From positions 2,728,001 to 2,792,000 of the forward strand of contig NZ_CP135922.1 in NCBI RefSeq assembly GCF_032399705.1: 64,000 nucleotides of DNA. The letters run 5' to 3'. The DNA is from Paenibacillus sp. BIC5C1 (lineage in GTDB: Bacteria; Bacillota; Bacilli; Paenibacillales; Paenibacillaceae). The translations under genes and the position numbers were made by a program. Positions 36,157 to 44,675 of the stretch are shown one piece after another. Within the stretch, counting starts at the first letter, position 1; every line of letters starts with the position of its first letter. Below the pieces are notes generated by a model, which searched no databases, was not told the origin of the DNA, and saw only the letters and a list, made by a program, of their open reading frames with translations.

Positions 36157-37014
36157 ATGTTGGTTATACTGGATCAACCGTCCCAAAGGAATCAATTGGC
36201 GCCCTTCATCTCAGGAACGAACGGGCATGTGGTTATGGGTGGAGTACTTGCAGGACTTCAACGCGGGCGTGTCTATGCAGATCAGCTTCATGTTCCAAAA
36301 AGTGCCCTGATTTGGGCCGAAAACGAAATGTTTTATTTGATCGGAAGATCGGATAATGAACAGTTCAATAGTCTTGTCAGAGAGGTACTTGTTCAGGAGC
36401 TACTGCCTGAAGCGTTAGATGCTGGCGAAGACATGCTGAATCTTGAAGTGTACCCCGAGCCCGGCTCGGATTGGTCTCCAGTACTGCATCACATGTTCAT
36501 TGGACGTTTGCGAGAAGGATTACGAGTTCCTTTTCAATTCAATCTTGCGAAGTATGAAAAGTGGCTTGAACGAAGTTCCAACTTCAAGTTCGTTTCTCCC
36601 CGATATGAGATTCAAGTTATCGATCAAGCTGTAATGCTAGAGGACAAAAACTGTATCATCGAGCAGGAAATTTTGAAATTCTGGCATTCGGTGGAGGACT
36701 TTTTCCAATACGGAGCAGGAACATGCACGGTATATCAAGGGAAGGTTGTAGGTACATGTATCTCAGTGTTTGTCAGTGGCATCCACCATGAAACAGGCAT
36801 CAACACCTACGATCCGATACACCGTGGCAAGGGTCTGGCTACGGCCATGGCAAGCGCTTATGTTCAATCCGTTTTGGAACAGGGGTGTGTTCCACACTGG
36901 ACGACAGAGGATTTTCGTCATGATTCCATTGCAATAGCGGGTAAGCTTGGTTTTGAACAAAGCAGAGCCTATCCCGTCTATTACATGCCGATTCAGGAGC
37001 TTCTAAATTGCTGA
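36157..37014 (+). CDS. GNAT-family N-acetyltransferase
   Basis: This 285-residue protein resembles the GNAT_acetyltran group (zwittermicin-acetyltransferase-like). The acetyl-CoA site is in the C-terminal third: INTYDPIHRGKGLATAMASAYVQ contains the R-G-x-G-x-A pyrophosphate loop near residue 225-235, followed by WTTEDFRHDSIAIAGKLGFE. The N-terminal two-thirds are specific to this group. ATG 36157 is preferred over ATG 36112 because GAGG lies 8 bases upstream and the family begins at this point. The acceptor is unknown. Confidence 0.85.
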   Translation: MLVILDQPSQRNQLAPFISGTNGHVVMGGVLAGLQRGRVYADQLHVPKSALIWAENEMFYLIGRSDNEQFNSLVREVLVQELLPEALDAGEDMLNLEVYPEPGSDWSPVLHHMFIGRLREGLRVPFQFNLAKYEKWLERSSNFKFVSPRYEIQVIDQAVMLEDKNCIIEQEILKFWHSVEDFFQYGAGTCTVYQGKVVGTCISVFVSGIHHETGINTYDPIHRGKGLATAMASAYVQSVLEQGCVPHWTTEDFRHDSIAIAGKLGFEQSRAYPVYYMPIQELLNC

Positions 37015-37021
37015 CCATCTG

Positions 37022-37072
37022 CAGGGACTGTACCCAAGTCATGAAAATGACCAGGGACAGTCCCTGTTTTTT
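37022..37072 (+). terminator. Rho-independent terminator after GNAT gene
   Basis: CAGGGACTGT pairs with ACAGTCCCTG across a 25-base loop and is followed by six T. Confidence 0.75.
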
Positions 37073-37225
37073 GATTCGATTTGTGAAGCCTGTGAATTCA
37101 AGATCAACTAGCCCTTTTCAATTCACGCACACATAAGCCAGTTACTGAAGAACAGTCATAATTATTGGATAATTCCGTGCAAATGAAACATTTATCAACT
37201 TGGTTGTGATTTATTTCACTATATC

Positions 37226-37239
37226 TGAAAACGGATTCA
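37226..37239. promoter_or_regulatory. Probable cre box upstream of alcohol dehydrogenase
   Basis: TGAAAACGGATTCA differs from the strict cre consensus at one position and is symmetric at its ends. A TACAAT -10-like box follows at 37242-37247, so CcpA would overlap the promoter. Confidence 0.55.
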
Positions 37240-37285
37240 GTTACAATAAAGACAGTAAATCAGGGGTAACAGGAGGCTGGTTCAG

Positions 37286-38437
37286 ATGGCAACACACGCT
37301 TATTATGTTCCGCCCGTGAACTTGATGGGTAGAGGATGTTTACACGAAGCAGGAAAAATGATTGAGAACATGGGTATTCGCAAAGCGCTTGTCGTAAGTG
37401 ATCGTCGATTAATTTCTTCCGGCGTTGCTCAACAAGTGCTGTCTATACTAAGAAAATCAGGGTTAGACTATGTTGTATATGATGGGGTTCAGCCCAATCC
37501 AACCTGTCAGAATGTACATGATGGACTTCACGTATTTCAGGATCATGGCTGTGACGCCATTATATCGATAGGCGGAGGTTCACCTCAGGATGCAGCCAAA
37601 GCCATTGGCATTGTCGCAACCAACGGTGGGCATATCCGCGATTATGAAGGTTTGCATCAATCGAAACACAAGTCCGTGCCGCTTGTTGCCATTAACACAA
37701 CGGCTGGCACGTCCAGTGAGGTGACCATGAACTACGTGATTACAGATGAGGAACGCAAGGTGAAAATGGTGATGGTGGATCGAAACAGTCTCGTCGACCT
37801 GTCGGTGAATGATCCGGAACTGATGCTGAGCAAGCCGGCCAGTCTTACTGCCGCCACGGGCATGGATGCATTGACCCATGCGGTGGAAGCCATGGTGACG
37901 CCTGGAGGGTTTACAGTGACGAGTGCTACAGCGGCGGCTGCCGTTGAGCTAATCTTTGAATATTTACCAAGAGCCGTCAGGGACGGCAGTGATCTGGAAG
38001 CAAGAGAGCATATGACGTATGCGTGTTTTCTTGGCGGGATTGCTTTTAACAATGCAGGCTTGGGTTATGTTCATGCGATGGCCCATCAACTTGGTGGAGT
38101 CTATGATCTGCCGCATGGGGTATGTAACGCGATGTTGCTCCCTTATGTAGAAGAATTGAATGCAAAGCATGTGCCAGGTAAATTCCGTCATATAGCCAAA
38201 GCAATCGGTATGGATGTAAAAGGAAAACGAGATGAGGAGTGCTCGGAGTATGTAATCCAAGCCATTCGTCAGCTTTCCAAGGATGTTGGCATTCCTGAGA
38301 AACTGTCTGAATTGGGTGTGAAAGACCCAGATGTTGAGTTGCTGGCAGATAACGCGATGAAAGATGCTTGTGCACCTGGTAATCCGTATCAACCTTCCAG
38401 GGATGAAGTCATGGAGCTGTTCCGCAAAATTATATAG
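37286..38437 (+). CDS. Iron-containing alcohol dehydrogenase (group III)
   Basis: This 383-residue NAD(P)-dependent dehydrogenase of short-chain alcohols or diols has GGGSPQDAAKAIG (nucleotide-binding GGGS) near residue 97 and TTAGTSSEVTMNYVI near residue 140. The metal ligands are D194, H198, H263 and H277 within DALTHAVEAM and HAMAHQLGGVYDLPHG. All four iron ligands are present, so activity is expected. CAGGAGG precedes the ATG. It is monocistronic, with a cre-like box upstream suggesting carbon catabolite control. Confidence 0.93.
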   Translation: MATHAYYVPPVNLMGRGCLHEAGKMIENMGIRKALVVSDRRLISSGVAQQVLSILRKSGLDYVVYDGVQPNPTCQNVHDGLHVFQDHGCDAIISIGGGSPQDAAKAIGIVATNGGHIRDYEGLHQSKHKSVPLVAINTTAGTSSEVTMNYVITDEERKVKMVMVDRNSLVDLSVNDPELMLSKPASLTAATGMDALTHAVEAMVTPGGFTVTSATAAAAVELIFEYLPRAVRDGSDLEAREHMTYACFLGGIAFNNAGLGYVHAMAHQLGGVYDLPHGVCNAMLLPYVEELNAKHVPGKFRHIAKAIGMDVKGKRDEECSEYVIQAIRQLSKDVGIPEKLSELGVKDPDVELLADNAMKDACAPGNPYQPSRDEVMELFRKII

Positions 38438-38466
38438 AGTATTACAATATGGTTAGTACAAAGAGG

Positions 38467-38503
38467 GCCTGAATATATGCCAGATTATATTCAGGCTTTT
38501 TTG
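38467..38503 (+). terminator. Rho-independent terminator after alcohol dehydrogenase
   Basis: GCCTGAATATA pairs perfectly with TATATTCAGGC around an 8-base loop, then TTTTTTG. Confidence 0.85.
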
Positions 38504-38593
38504 TGTTGTGCGAACTTCTGAGCCTTGTGAATACGGATTCATTTCCTTCATTGGATAAAATAGTTTTATCTCGCAATGATCATTATTTTTTGT

Positions 38594-38622
38594 TTGACAG
38601 AGGGTGTGCTTTAATCCATAAT
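38594..38622 (+). promoter_or_regulatory. Candidate sigma-A promoter of the peptide-transport operon
   Basis: TTGACA (38594-38599), a 17-base spacer and CATAAT (38617-38622) lie 48 bases before the first gene. An AATGATCATT palindrome just upstream (about 38575-38584) could be an operator. Confidence 0.55.
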
Positions 38623-38669
38623 CAATCCATACTAAACACATAAGTTTTATTGGAAGGGGAGAGTCAGTC

Positions 38670-40289
38670 ATGTCACAGTTTAAATCATCAACGAGAAACT
38701 CATTATGGGTAGGAGTGTTAGCCGTTCTGTTATTGGTAATCGTTAGCGGTTGCTCCGGATCGAACAATGATCCCGCTCCCAATGCAGCAGCCCAGCCAGG
38801 CACGAGCCAGGGTACGGATGAAAATTCAAAGACGGACGAGACTGCAACGGGAGGGACCTTTGTATATGGTCGGCCGGCTTCTGTAACCTCGTTTGATTTG
38901 CATAATCAGATCACATCGAACAACGCTTTTGCCATTGATAAAGTATTTGAATCTCTGGTTGCTTTTGATAGCAAAGGCGAGATTGTGGATTGGCTTGCCA
39001 AGTCGCATAACATCAGTGATGACGGTCTGACGTATACCTTTGTGCTGCGTGATGGCTTAAAGTTCTCCAACGGCACAGATGTTACGGCTGAGGATGCCGT
39101 ATTCTCGCTGGAGCGGCACTTGAAGGTTGGTGGCCCATTGGCAATATCGGCCAAGGTAGACACTGTCAAAGCAACGGATAGCCATACACTGGTGATCACG
39201 CTTAAAGAGCCGTATACGCCGTTTATTTCGGAGCTGTCCAACTTCTCGAACGGTATTATTCCCAATAATTTTGGCGGAGTTACCGAGGAAGAATTTTTCA
39301 AGAATCCAGTGGGTACAGGTCCTTTCGTGGTTGAACAGTGGGACCCGGCAGGCGATGTCACCTTTACGAAGAACACTCACTACTGGCAAGAAGGAAAGCC
39401 ATCGGTTGATAAGCTTGTTTACAAGCTGATAGAAGATGACAGCCAAGCTATCAATCAATTGAAAGCAGGAGAAGTGGACGCAATTGAGTCGCTTGCTCTG
39501 CAAAATGCCGATGAAATAAAGAATGGCGCGGATACAACGGTTGTAACCAACGGCAGCTGGGTGACAGAGCAATTGTTCTTTAATACGCTGGATAAGCATT
39601 TTTCGGATGTGCATGTTCGTCGGGCATTGGCTCTGGAACTTGATCGTGATGGTCTGACCAAGGCGCTTACCTTTGGTTATGCACAGACCGCTAATTCATT
39701 GCTGCCGACAACGATTCCTTACAACTCGAATGATACACTCAAGGCACTGAATTTTGATGTAAATGCAGCCGAAGCGGAACTGGCCAAATCGGCCTTCCCT
39801 GATGGATTTACTACAAAACTGCTTGTAGCTTCAGGCAACAGCACCAGAGCGCAAGAAGCGCAAATCATTCAGGCAGCGGGAAAACAAATTGGCATTAACA
39901 TCGAGATTGAATCGATTGAACTCGCTACCTTCCGTGAACGATTCTTTGCTTATGATTTCGCCGCGATGCTGAACAGCGGGCAAGCCGATTCTCCGGAAGC
40001 GAACTCGATCATTGCGTTCCAGACCGACCCTGATGGTTTCAGCAAATCTTACTGGACGCATTACACCAATGATGAAGTAACCAAGCTTCTCTATAAAGGC
40101 CAACAAACACCGGACGGCGATGGCCGTGCCGAAATATACTCCAAATTGCTTCAAACGCTTGCTGATGAAGTGCCTTACATTCCGCTTTATTATCCGGATA
40201 TTCTGATTGGCGTTCGTTCTTCAGTAGATGGCATTGTTGTTTTGCCTAACGGCAGTGTGCGTTTTGAAGACGTTCGTATTCAGAAATGA
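38670..40289 (+). CDS. Oligopeptide-type ABC transporter substrate-binding lipoprotein (SBP_bac_5)
   Basis: This 539-residue cluster C extracytoplasmic binding protein (DppA/OppA/NikA group) has a lipobox VSGC with lipidated C28, a linker rich in N, P, A, Q and T, and then the family start GGTFVYGRPASVTSFDLHNQ. The segment GLTYTFVLRDGLKFSNGTDVTAEDAVFSLER is the SBP_bac_5 signature (residues about 117-147). It opens a seven-gene operon with its permeases, ATPases and two enzymes. The ligand is probably a peptide or peptide-like amine compound, judged from the enzymes downstream. Confidence 0.93.
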   Translation: MSQFKSSTRNSLWVGVLAVLLLVIVSGCSGSNNDPAPNAAAQPGTSQGTDENSKTDETATGGTFVYGRPASVTSFDLHNQITSNNAFAIDKVFESLVAFDSKGEIVDWLAKSHNISDDGLTYTFVLRDGLKFSNGTDVTAEDAVFSLERHLKVGGPLAISAKVDTVKATDSHTLVITLKEPYTPFISELSNFSNGIIPNNFGGVTEEEFFKNPVGTGPFVVEQWDPAGDVTFTKNTHYWQEGKPSVDKLVYKLIEDDSQAINQLKAGEVDAIESLALQNADEIKNGADTTVVTNGSWVTEQLFFNTLDKHFSDVHVRRALALELDRDGLTKALTFGYAQTANSLLPTTIPYNSNDTLKALNFDVNAAEAELAKSAFPDGFTTKLLVASGNSTRAQEAQIIQAAGKQIGINIEIESIELATFRERFFAYDFAAMLNSGQADSPEANSIIAFQTDPDGFSKSYWTHYTNDEVTKLLYKGQQTPDGDGRAEIYSKLLQTLADEVPYIPLYYPDILIGVRSSVDGIVVLPNGSVRFEDVRIQK

Positions 40290-41230
40290 AGAAGTTCTGG
40301 TTGATCAGTACTGTGGGAAGAGCGTTGGCAGTGATCCTTTGTGTGATGACAGCAGTCTTTTTTCTCATCAGAATGGTACCAGGCGATCCTGCCAAAATGA
40401 TTCTCGGCGAGTACAGCACCCCCGAGGCCGTTGAGAGCATGCACCATGCTCTCGGGCTGGATCTGCCGCTGGGGGAACAATTCATACGGTTTGTGAAGAC
40501 ACTTTTCACTCAGGGGGATACCGGCAACTCCATTATTAACGGAACCTCGACTAGAGAATTGATTGCTGATCGAGCACCCGTTACCTTGCTGCTTATTGGC
40601 ATGGCGTGTGCACTGGCAATTGTCATAGCACTTGTGCTTGCTACACTGGCCGCTACACACAAGGATAAGCTGCTGGATCATTTGATACGTATTTTTCCTA
40701 CGGTAACGCTAGGTATGCCAATCTTCTGGGTTGGCATCCTTTTGATTCTGCTGCTGAGTGTTCATCTTCACTGGTTTCCGGTTGGTGGAGTCGGTGAAGG
40801 GTGGTGGGGCACCTTATACAGTTTGACACTTCCCGCCATTACCGTAGCTTTTTCACAGATTCCAACATTGGTTCGTTCATTAAGAGCCCAGATGCTTGAA
40901 GTACTGGAATCTGATTTTGTAGTTACATTGAAAGCTGCGAGATTACCGAGCCGGGTCATTCTATTCAAACATGTCCTGCGTAATGCGGCGCTTCCGACGC
41001 TGATCCTTCTTGGCGTTAATATCTCTTATCTCATTGGCGGCACATTGGTCGTGGAACAGGTATTTGGTATTAAAGGAATTGGCAGTCTTTTGTTTAGTTC
41101 CATTTCCAAACGGGATTTCCCGGTCATTCAAGGCATAGCCCTTTACTGTGCTGTATCTGTCGTGATCATCAGTCTCCTGATAGAGCTTCTGTCCAGATGG
41201 CTTGATCCCAGAACGAAAGGAAAACCATGA
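40286..41230 (+). CDS. ABC permease, DppB-like
   Basis: This 314-residue, six-helix BPD_transp_1 permease carries the EAA-like loop near residue 210 (LEVLESDFVVTLKAARLPSR) and the DppB hallmark MVPGDPAKMILGEYSTPEAV near residue 35. The start overlaps the binding-protein stop by four bases (ATGA), and its own stop overlaps the next start likewise. It pairs with the following DppC-like subunit. Confidence 0.93.
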   Translation: MKKFWLISTVGRALAVILCVMTAVFFLIRMVPGDPAKMILGEYSTPEAVESMHHALGLDLPLGEQFIRFVKTLFTQGDTGNSIINGTSTRELIADRAPVTLLLIGMACALAIVIALVLATLAATHKDKLLDHLIRIFPTVTLGMPIFWVGILLILLLSVHLHWFPVGGVGEGWWGTLYSLTLPAITVAFSQIPTLVRSLRAQMLEVLESDFVVTLKAARLPSRVILFKHVLRNAALPTLILLGVNISYLIGGTLVVEQVFGIKGIGSLLFSSISKRDFPVIQGIALYCAVSVVIISLLIELLSRWLDPRTKGKP

Positions 41231-42093
41231 AAACGATACGAATTGAACCTCTGTTATATGAAGACAGCCAAAACACCAGTCTCTTGAATCGCATATTGAA
41301 AACTCCTACCCTGCTTGTGGGAAGTGTGATGTTTGCTGTGCTGATCCTCTTGGCTGTAATCATACCGTGGGTTAGTCCTTATGACCCTTCGGAGCAAAAT
41401 TTGAGTGCCTTTTTGCAGCCTCCGTCTGCGGAACATTGGTTGGGCACAGACCAACTGGGACGTGATTTGTTTACTAGACTGATTTATGCCGCGCGAACCG
41501 ATTTGAGCATTATGGTGCTGGCGGAAATTGTACCCTTTTGCATGGGCGTATTTCTGGGGATGCTCGCAGGGTATCACGGAAAATGGATTGATAAGGTCAT
41601 ATCGTTAGTTACCGATACACTTATCGCTTTCCCTTTTTATCTCATTGTCATTATCGTGGCTTTTGCCAGCGGAGCGGGTGAGCGGGGGATTTATATTACG
41701 TTTATGCTCGTTGGCTGGATTGTCTTTGCCCGTGTGGTCAGGGGGCTGAGTGCATCGTACCGCAAGCAGGAATGGATCGCATCCGCACAGACGTTAGGTT
41801 TGCCGGGAATACGGATCATCCTTCGTCATCTCCTGCCCAATGTATTGCCTCAGGCGATCGTTGTCCTCATGACGGATATGGTGGGGCTGCTGGTGGCGAT
41901 TGTTACGCTTGGATACCTGGGCATTGGCATCGCACCACCGACCCCGGATTGGGGCACGATGATCTCGGATGGACAATCCTTTATCACGACAGCCTGGTGG
42001 CTCTCGGCAGTTCCGGGATTTGCAGTCGTTTACACGGGAATTGCTTTGTCGCTTGTCGGTGATGGATTGGCTGATGTATGGAGGAAAAAATAA
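41227..42093 (+). CDS. ABC permease, DppC-like
   Basis: This 288-residue partner permease has an N-terminal extension with one helix, then HWLGTDQLGRDLFTRLIYAARTDL-type signature (residues about 73-96) and an EAA loop with SAQTLGLPGIRIILRHLLPN. It is coupled to both neighbours by overlapping stop and start codons (four bases upstream, one base downstream), so subunit ratios are probably kept by translational coupling. Confidence 0.93.
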   Translation: MKTIRIEPLLYEDSQNTSLLNRILKTPTLLVGSVMFAVLILLAVIIPWVSPYDPSEQNLSAFLQPPSAEHWLGTDQLGRDLFTRLIYAARTDLSIMVLAEIVPFCMGVFLGMLAGYHGKWIDKVISLVTDTLIAFPFYLIVIIVAFASGAGERGIYITFMLVGWIVFARVVRGLSASYRKQEWIASAQTLGLPGIRIILRHLLPNVLPQAIVVLMTDMVGLLVAIVTLGYLGIGIAPPTPDWGTMISDGQSFITTAWWLSAVPGFAVVYTGIALSLVGDGLADVWRKK

Positions 42094-42845
42094 TGTCCAC
42101 TGAACCGATTCTTGAAGTCAAGGCACTGTCTCTGTCAACCAAGTCAAATCAAAAATTAGTTCAAGATGTACATTTCTCGCTCGGCAGAGGGGAGAGCCTG
42201 GGATTAGTAGGTGAATCCGGCTCTGGTAAATCACTAACTCTTCGTTCGATTCTGGGACTGTTGCCAAGCGGTGTAGAGCAGACGGGCGGAACCATTCGGA
42301 GTGACGTGAACAGCGCAATGGTATTTCAAGACCCGAGAGGTGCGCTCGATCCGCTCTGTCCCGTTGTCAAACAGCTGACGGAAGTTGTCTATTACAGGCA
42401 AAAGTTAAGCAGGAAGGCCTCCAGGGTAGCAGCGCTGGAATTGCTTGAACTGTTGGGTCTTCCCGACTCGTTGAAGCGTGTGGATCGATACCCTAGCCAG
42501 CTGTCAGGTGGGCAGTGTCAGCGGGTAGTCATAGCACTGGCCCTGGCGTGCAAGCCGGGCATTCTGCTCTGTGATGAGCCAACAACGGCGCTGGACGTTA
42601 CTGTGCAGCGTCAAATTATGGAGACGATCCAACGTTTGCAGGGTGAACTGGGATTCGCCATGATCTTTGTAACACATAATCTGGCGATTGCAGCGGCGCT
42701 GTGCTCGAAGCTGTGCGTGATGAAGCAGGGGCGGATTGTGGAGCACGGGGATTCGCTTGACCTTTTGCAAAACCCGCAAGATCCTTACACCCAAATGCTT
42801 ATTAACTCGGTACTTCCTTTACCGAAGCTTGAAGGGAGCGAATAA
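42093..42845 (+). CDS. ABC transporter ATPase, DppD-like
   Basis: This 250-residue nucleotide-binding subunit has Walker A GESGSGKS, Q-loop VFQDPRGALDP, signature LSGGQCQR, Walker B ILLCDEP and the switch histidine in VTHN. It is shorter than classical DppD (about 330), lacking the C-terminal iron-sulfur/oligopeptide extension beyond NPQDPYTQMLINS. ATG 42093 is selected because GGAGG lies 8 bases upstream; an in-frame ATG at 42078 has none. The start shares one base with the previous stop (TAATG). Confidence 0.93.
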   Translation: MSTEPILEVKALSLSTKSNQKLVQDVHFSLGRGESLGLVGESGSGKSLTLRSILGLLPSGVEQTGGTIRSDVNSAMVFQDPRGALDPLCPVVKQLTEVVYYRQKLSRKASRVAALELLELLGLPDSLKRVDRYPSQLSGGQCQRVVIALALACKPGILLCDEPTTALDVTVQRQIMETIQRLQGELGFAMIFVTHNLAIAAALCSKLCVMKQGRIVEHGDSLDLLQNPQDPYTQMLINSVLPLPKLEGSE

Positions 42846-42847
42846 CG

Positions 42848-43615
42848 ATGGAACTTTCTCTGCAAGTCCAGAATGTAACGGTTCAATATGGTGATTTTAC
42901 TGCGCTGGACAACATCACACTGAATCTTCAGAAACATACCACGCTTGGTCTTGTCGGTGAGTCCGGTTCGGGCAAATCTACCCTTGCAAGAGTCATTGCC
43001 GGGTTAATTACGCCGGATGAAGGGCAGATTTCGCTGGGGGATCAGCAATTAAAGAAGAAGAGAAGTCGTGAGCAGTATAAAAGCATACAGATGATCTTCC
43101 AAAATCCGGATGCTTCACTGAATCCCAAACATTCCATTCGGCAGATTCTTGCTGAAGCGCTGTTGTTTCATCGCATTGTAGACCGTGCACAGGTGGAGAA
43201 AAGATCGAGAGAGATCCTGGCCCGTGTTCAGTTGGAAAGCAGGGCACTGGACAAGTATCCCCATGAATTCTCCGGCGGTCAGCGCCAACGGATCGCCATT
43301 GCACGTGCATTAAGCGTAGAGCCGAGTCTGCTAATTGCGGATGAGCCGACAAGTGCACTGGATGTTTCCGTGCAGCGGAGTGTGCTCGATCTGTTCAATT
43401 CACTTAAGAGGGAACTTAATCTTACGCTACTGTTCATTTCTCATGATCTTGGAGTTATCCATGCGATTAGTGATACGGTAGCAGTCATGCGGCAGGGTCA
43501 GCTTGTGGAGATTAGCCCCAAAGATCAATTCTTCACTCGACCTGAAACGGCATATAGCCGAGAGCTATTATCCGCAGTTCCAAAGATGCCGAAATCAAGT
43601 TCTTTAGGAGGTTAA
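42848..43615 (+). CDS. ABC transporter ATPase, DppF-like
   Basis: This 255-residue second ATPase forms a heterodimer with the DppD-like subunit. Motifs: Walker A GESGSGKST, Q-loop IFQNPDASLNPKHS, signature FSGGQRQR, Walker B LLIADEP, switch histidine in ISHDLG. It is separated from the upstream gene by two bases and from the downstream PLP enzyme by one base. Confidence 0.93.
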   Translation: MELSLQVQNVTVQYGDFTALDNITLNLQKHTTLGLVGESGSGKSTLARVIAGLITPDEGQISLGDQQLKKKRSREQYKSIQMIFQNPDASLNPKHSIRQILAEALLFHRIVDRAQVEKRSREILARVQLESRALDKYPHEFSGGQRQRIAIARALSVEPSLLIADEPTSALDVSVQRSVLDLFNSLKRELNLTLLFISHDLGVIHAISDTVAVMRQGQLVEISPKDQFFTRPETAYSRELLSAVPKMPKSSSLGG

Positions 43616-43616
43616 T

Positions 43617-44675
43617 ATGAGCCAACAATATAAAGGAAACATTCCCCTCGCCCTGTCGGAATACGATACACTTACACAATTGCTCTCCAACCTTTTGAAT
43701 ACAAAGTATCCTCCGGTGATCATCCCGGGTGAGGCTATCTTGGGCATAGAGGCCGTGGCAGCTGGAATATCTGCACCGGGTCGTACGATTGTCAATGTCG
43801 TAACAGGGCCTTATGGCAGTTTGTTTGGTCAGTGGCTTGAACGTGGAGGGGCAACGGTTATTGAAGTCAAAGTTCCTTTTGATGAAGTTGTACCTGTGGA
43901 GAAGGTAGCTGCCGCAATTGAAAAGTATCAACCATCCGCACTATCCTTTGTTCAAGCAGAGGTGGTAACAGGTGGGTCGAATCCCGCAAAAGAAATTATA
44001 AAGATTGCGCGTGCCCATAACCTGATTACGGTGAGCGACTCTGTCTCAGCAATTGGGGGAGAGCCTCTGCTGGTCGATGAATGGGGTGTTGATTTTGTAG
44101 CTGTGGGTGCACAAAAAGCCTTGGCCGGCCCTAACGGCATCAGCGCGGTAAGCATTTCACCACGTGGATGGGAATTTCTCGAATCCAATGCGCATGCACC
44201 GCGCAACTCCATCCTGTCTTTGCTTGATTTGAAGCCATCCGAGGAAGGAGCTGTACCTGTAAGGGTTCCCCCCAACATTCCAACGCTGGAAGCCAGAGCA
44301 CTGATTTTGGCTTTGACAGCCATTGAGTCTGAAGGATTGGAGCAGGTGATCAAGCGTCATGAACAGGCGGCGTTATCTGCTATAGCAGGAATTCAGGCCT
44401 TGGGTCTGGAGCCTTGGCAAAAAGATAACAGAACATTTTCGACACTCACGACGACGGTCCGAATTGCAGGTGAGGAGAAGTTGTATATTGATCAGCCGAT
44501 CGGCATCGTTGCTCCTGGGGATGGAGAACTTTTTGGTCAACTCTTGCGAATTAATCATTTTGGAGTTAATGCGTCCCTGGCAGGTGTGGAGGAAGCTGTT
44601 GCGACCATTGCGGCATTATTGAATGAGGAGCATGAGCAAGCAGTCCAGGCTGTTCGCCTCGTTTGGGGGAAATGA
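43617..44675 (+). CDS. Class V PLP-dependent aminotransferase-like enzyme
   Basis: This 352-residue fold-type I PLP enzyme resembles alanine-glyoxylate / serine-pyruvate aminotransferases. The cofactor lysine is K167 in VGAQKALAGPNG, and DSVSAIGGEPLLVDEWGVD supplies the aspartate that pairs with the PLP nitrogen. GPYGSLFGQWLERGG is the cofactor-phosphate loop. GGAGG precedes the ATG. It stands between the transporter and a hydrolase, overlapping the latter by four bases, so it should act on the imported compound or its amino-acid product. The exact amino donor is unknown. Confidence 0.87.
   Translation: MSQQYKGNIPLALSEYDTLTQLLSNLLNTKYPPVIIPGEAILGIEAVAAGISAPGRTIVNVVTGPYGSLFGQWLERGGATVIEVKVPFDEVVPVEKVAAAIEKYQPSALSFVQAEVVTGGSNPAKEIIKIARAHNLITVSDSVSAIGGEPLLVDEWGVDFVAVGAQKALAGPNGISAVSISPRGWEFLESNAHAPRNSILSLLDLKPSEEGAVPVRVPPNIPTLEARALILALTAIESEGLEQVIKRHEQAALSAIAGIQALGLEPWQKDNRTFSTLTTTVRIAGEEKLYIDQPIGIVAPGDGELFGQLLRINHFGVNASLAGVEEAVATIAALLNEEHEQAVQAVRLVWGK

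Noticed and set aside
38572..38590. Fur-like AATGATCATTATT upstream of the peptide-transport operon.
   Set aside because: Only the half-sites resemble Fur and spacing differs from the consensus; mentioned only as a possible operator palindrome.
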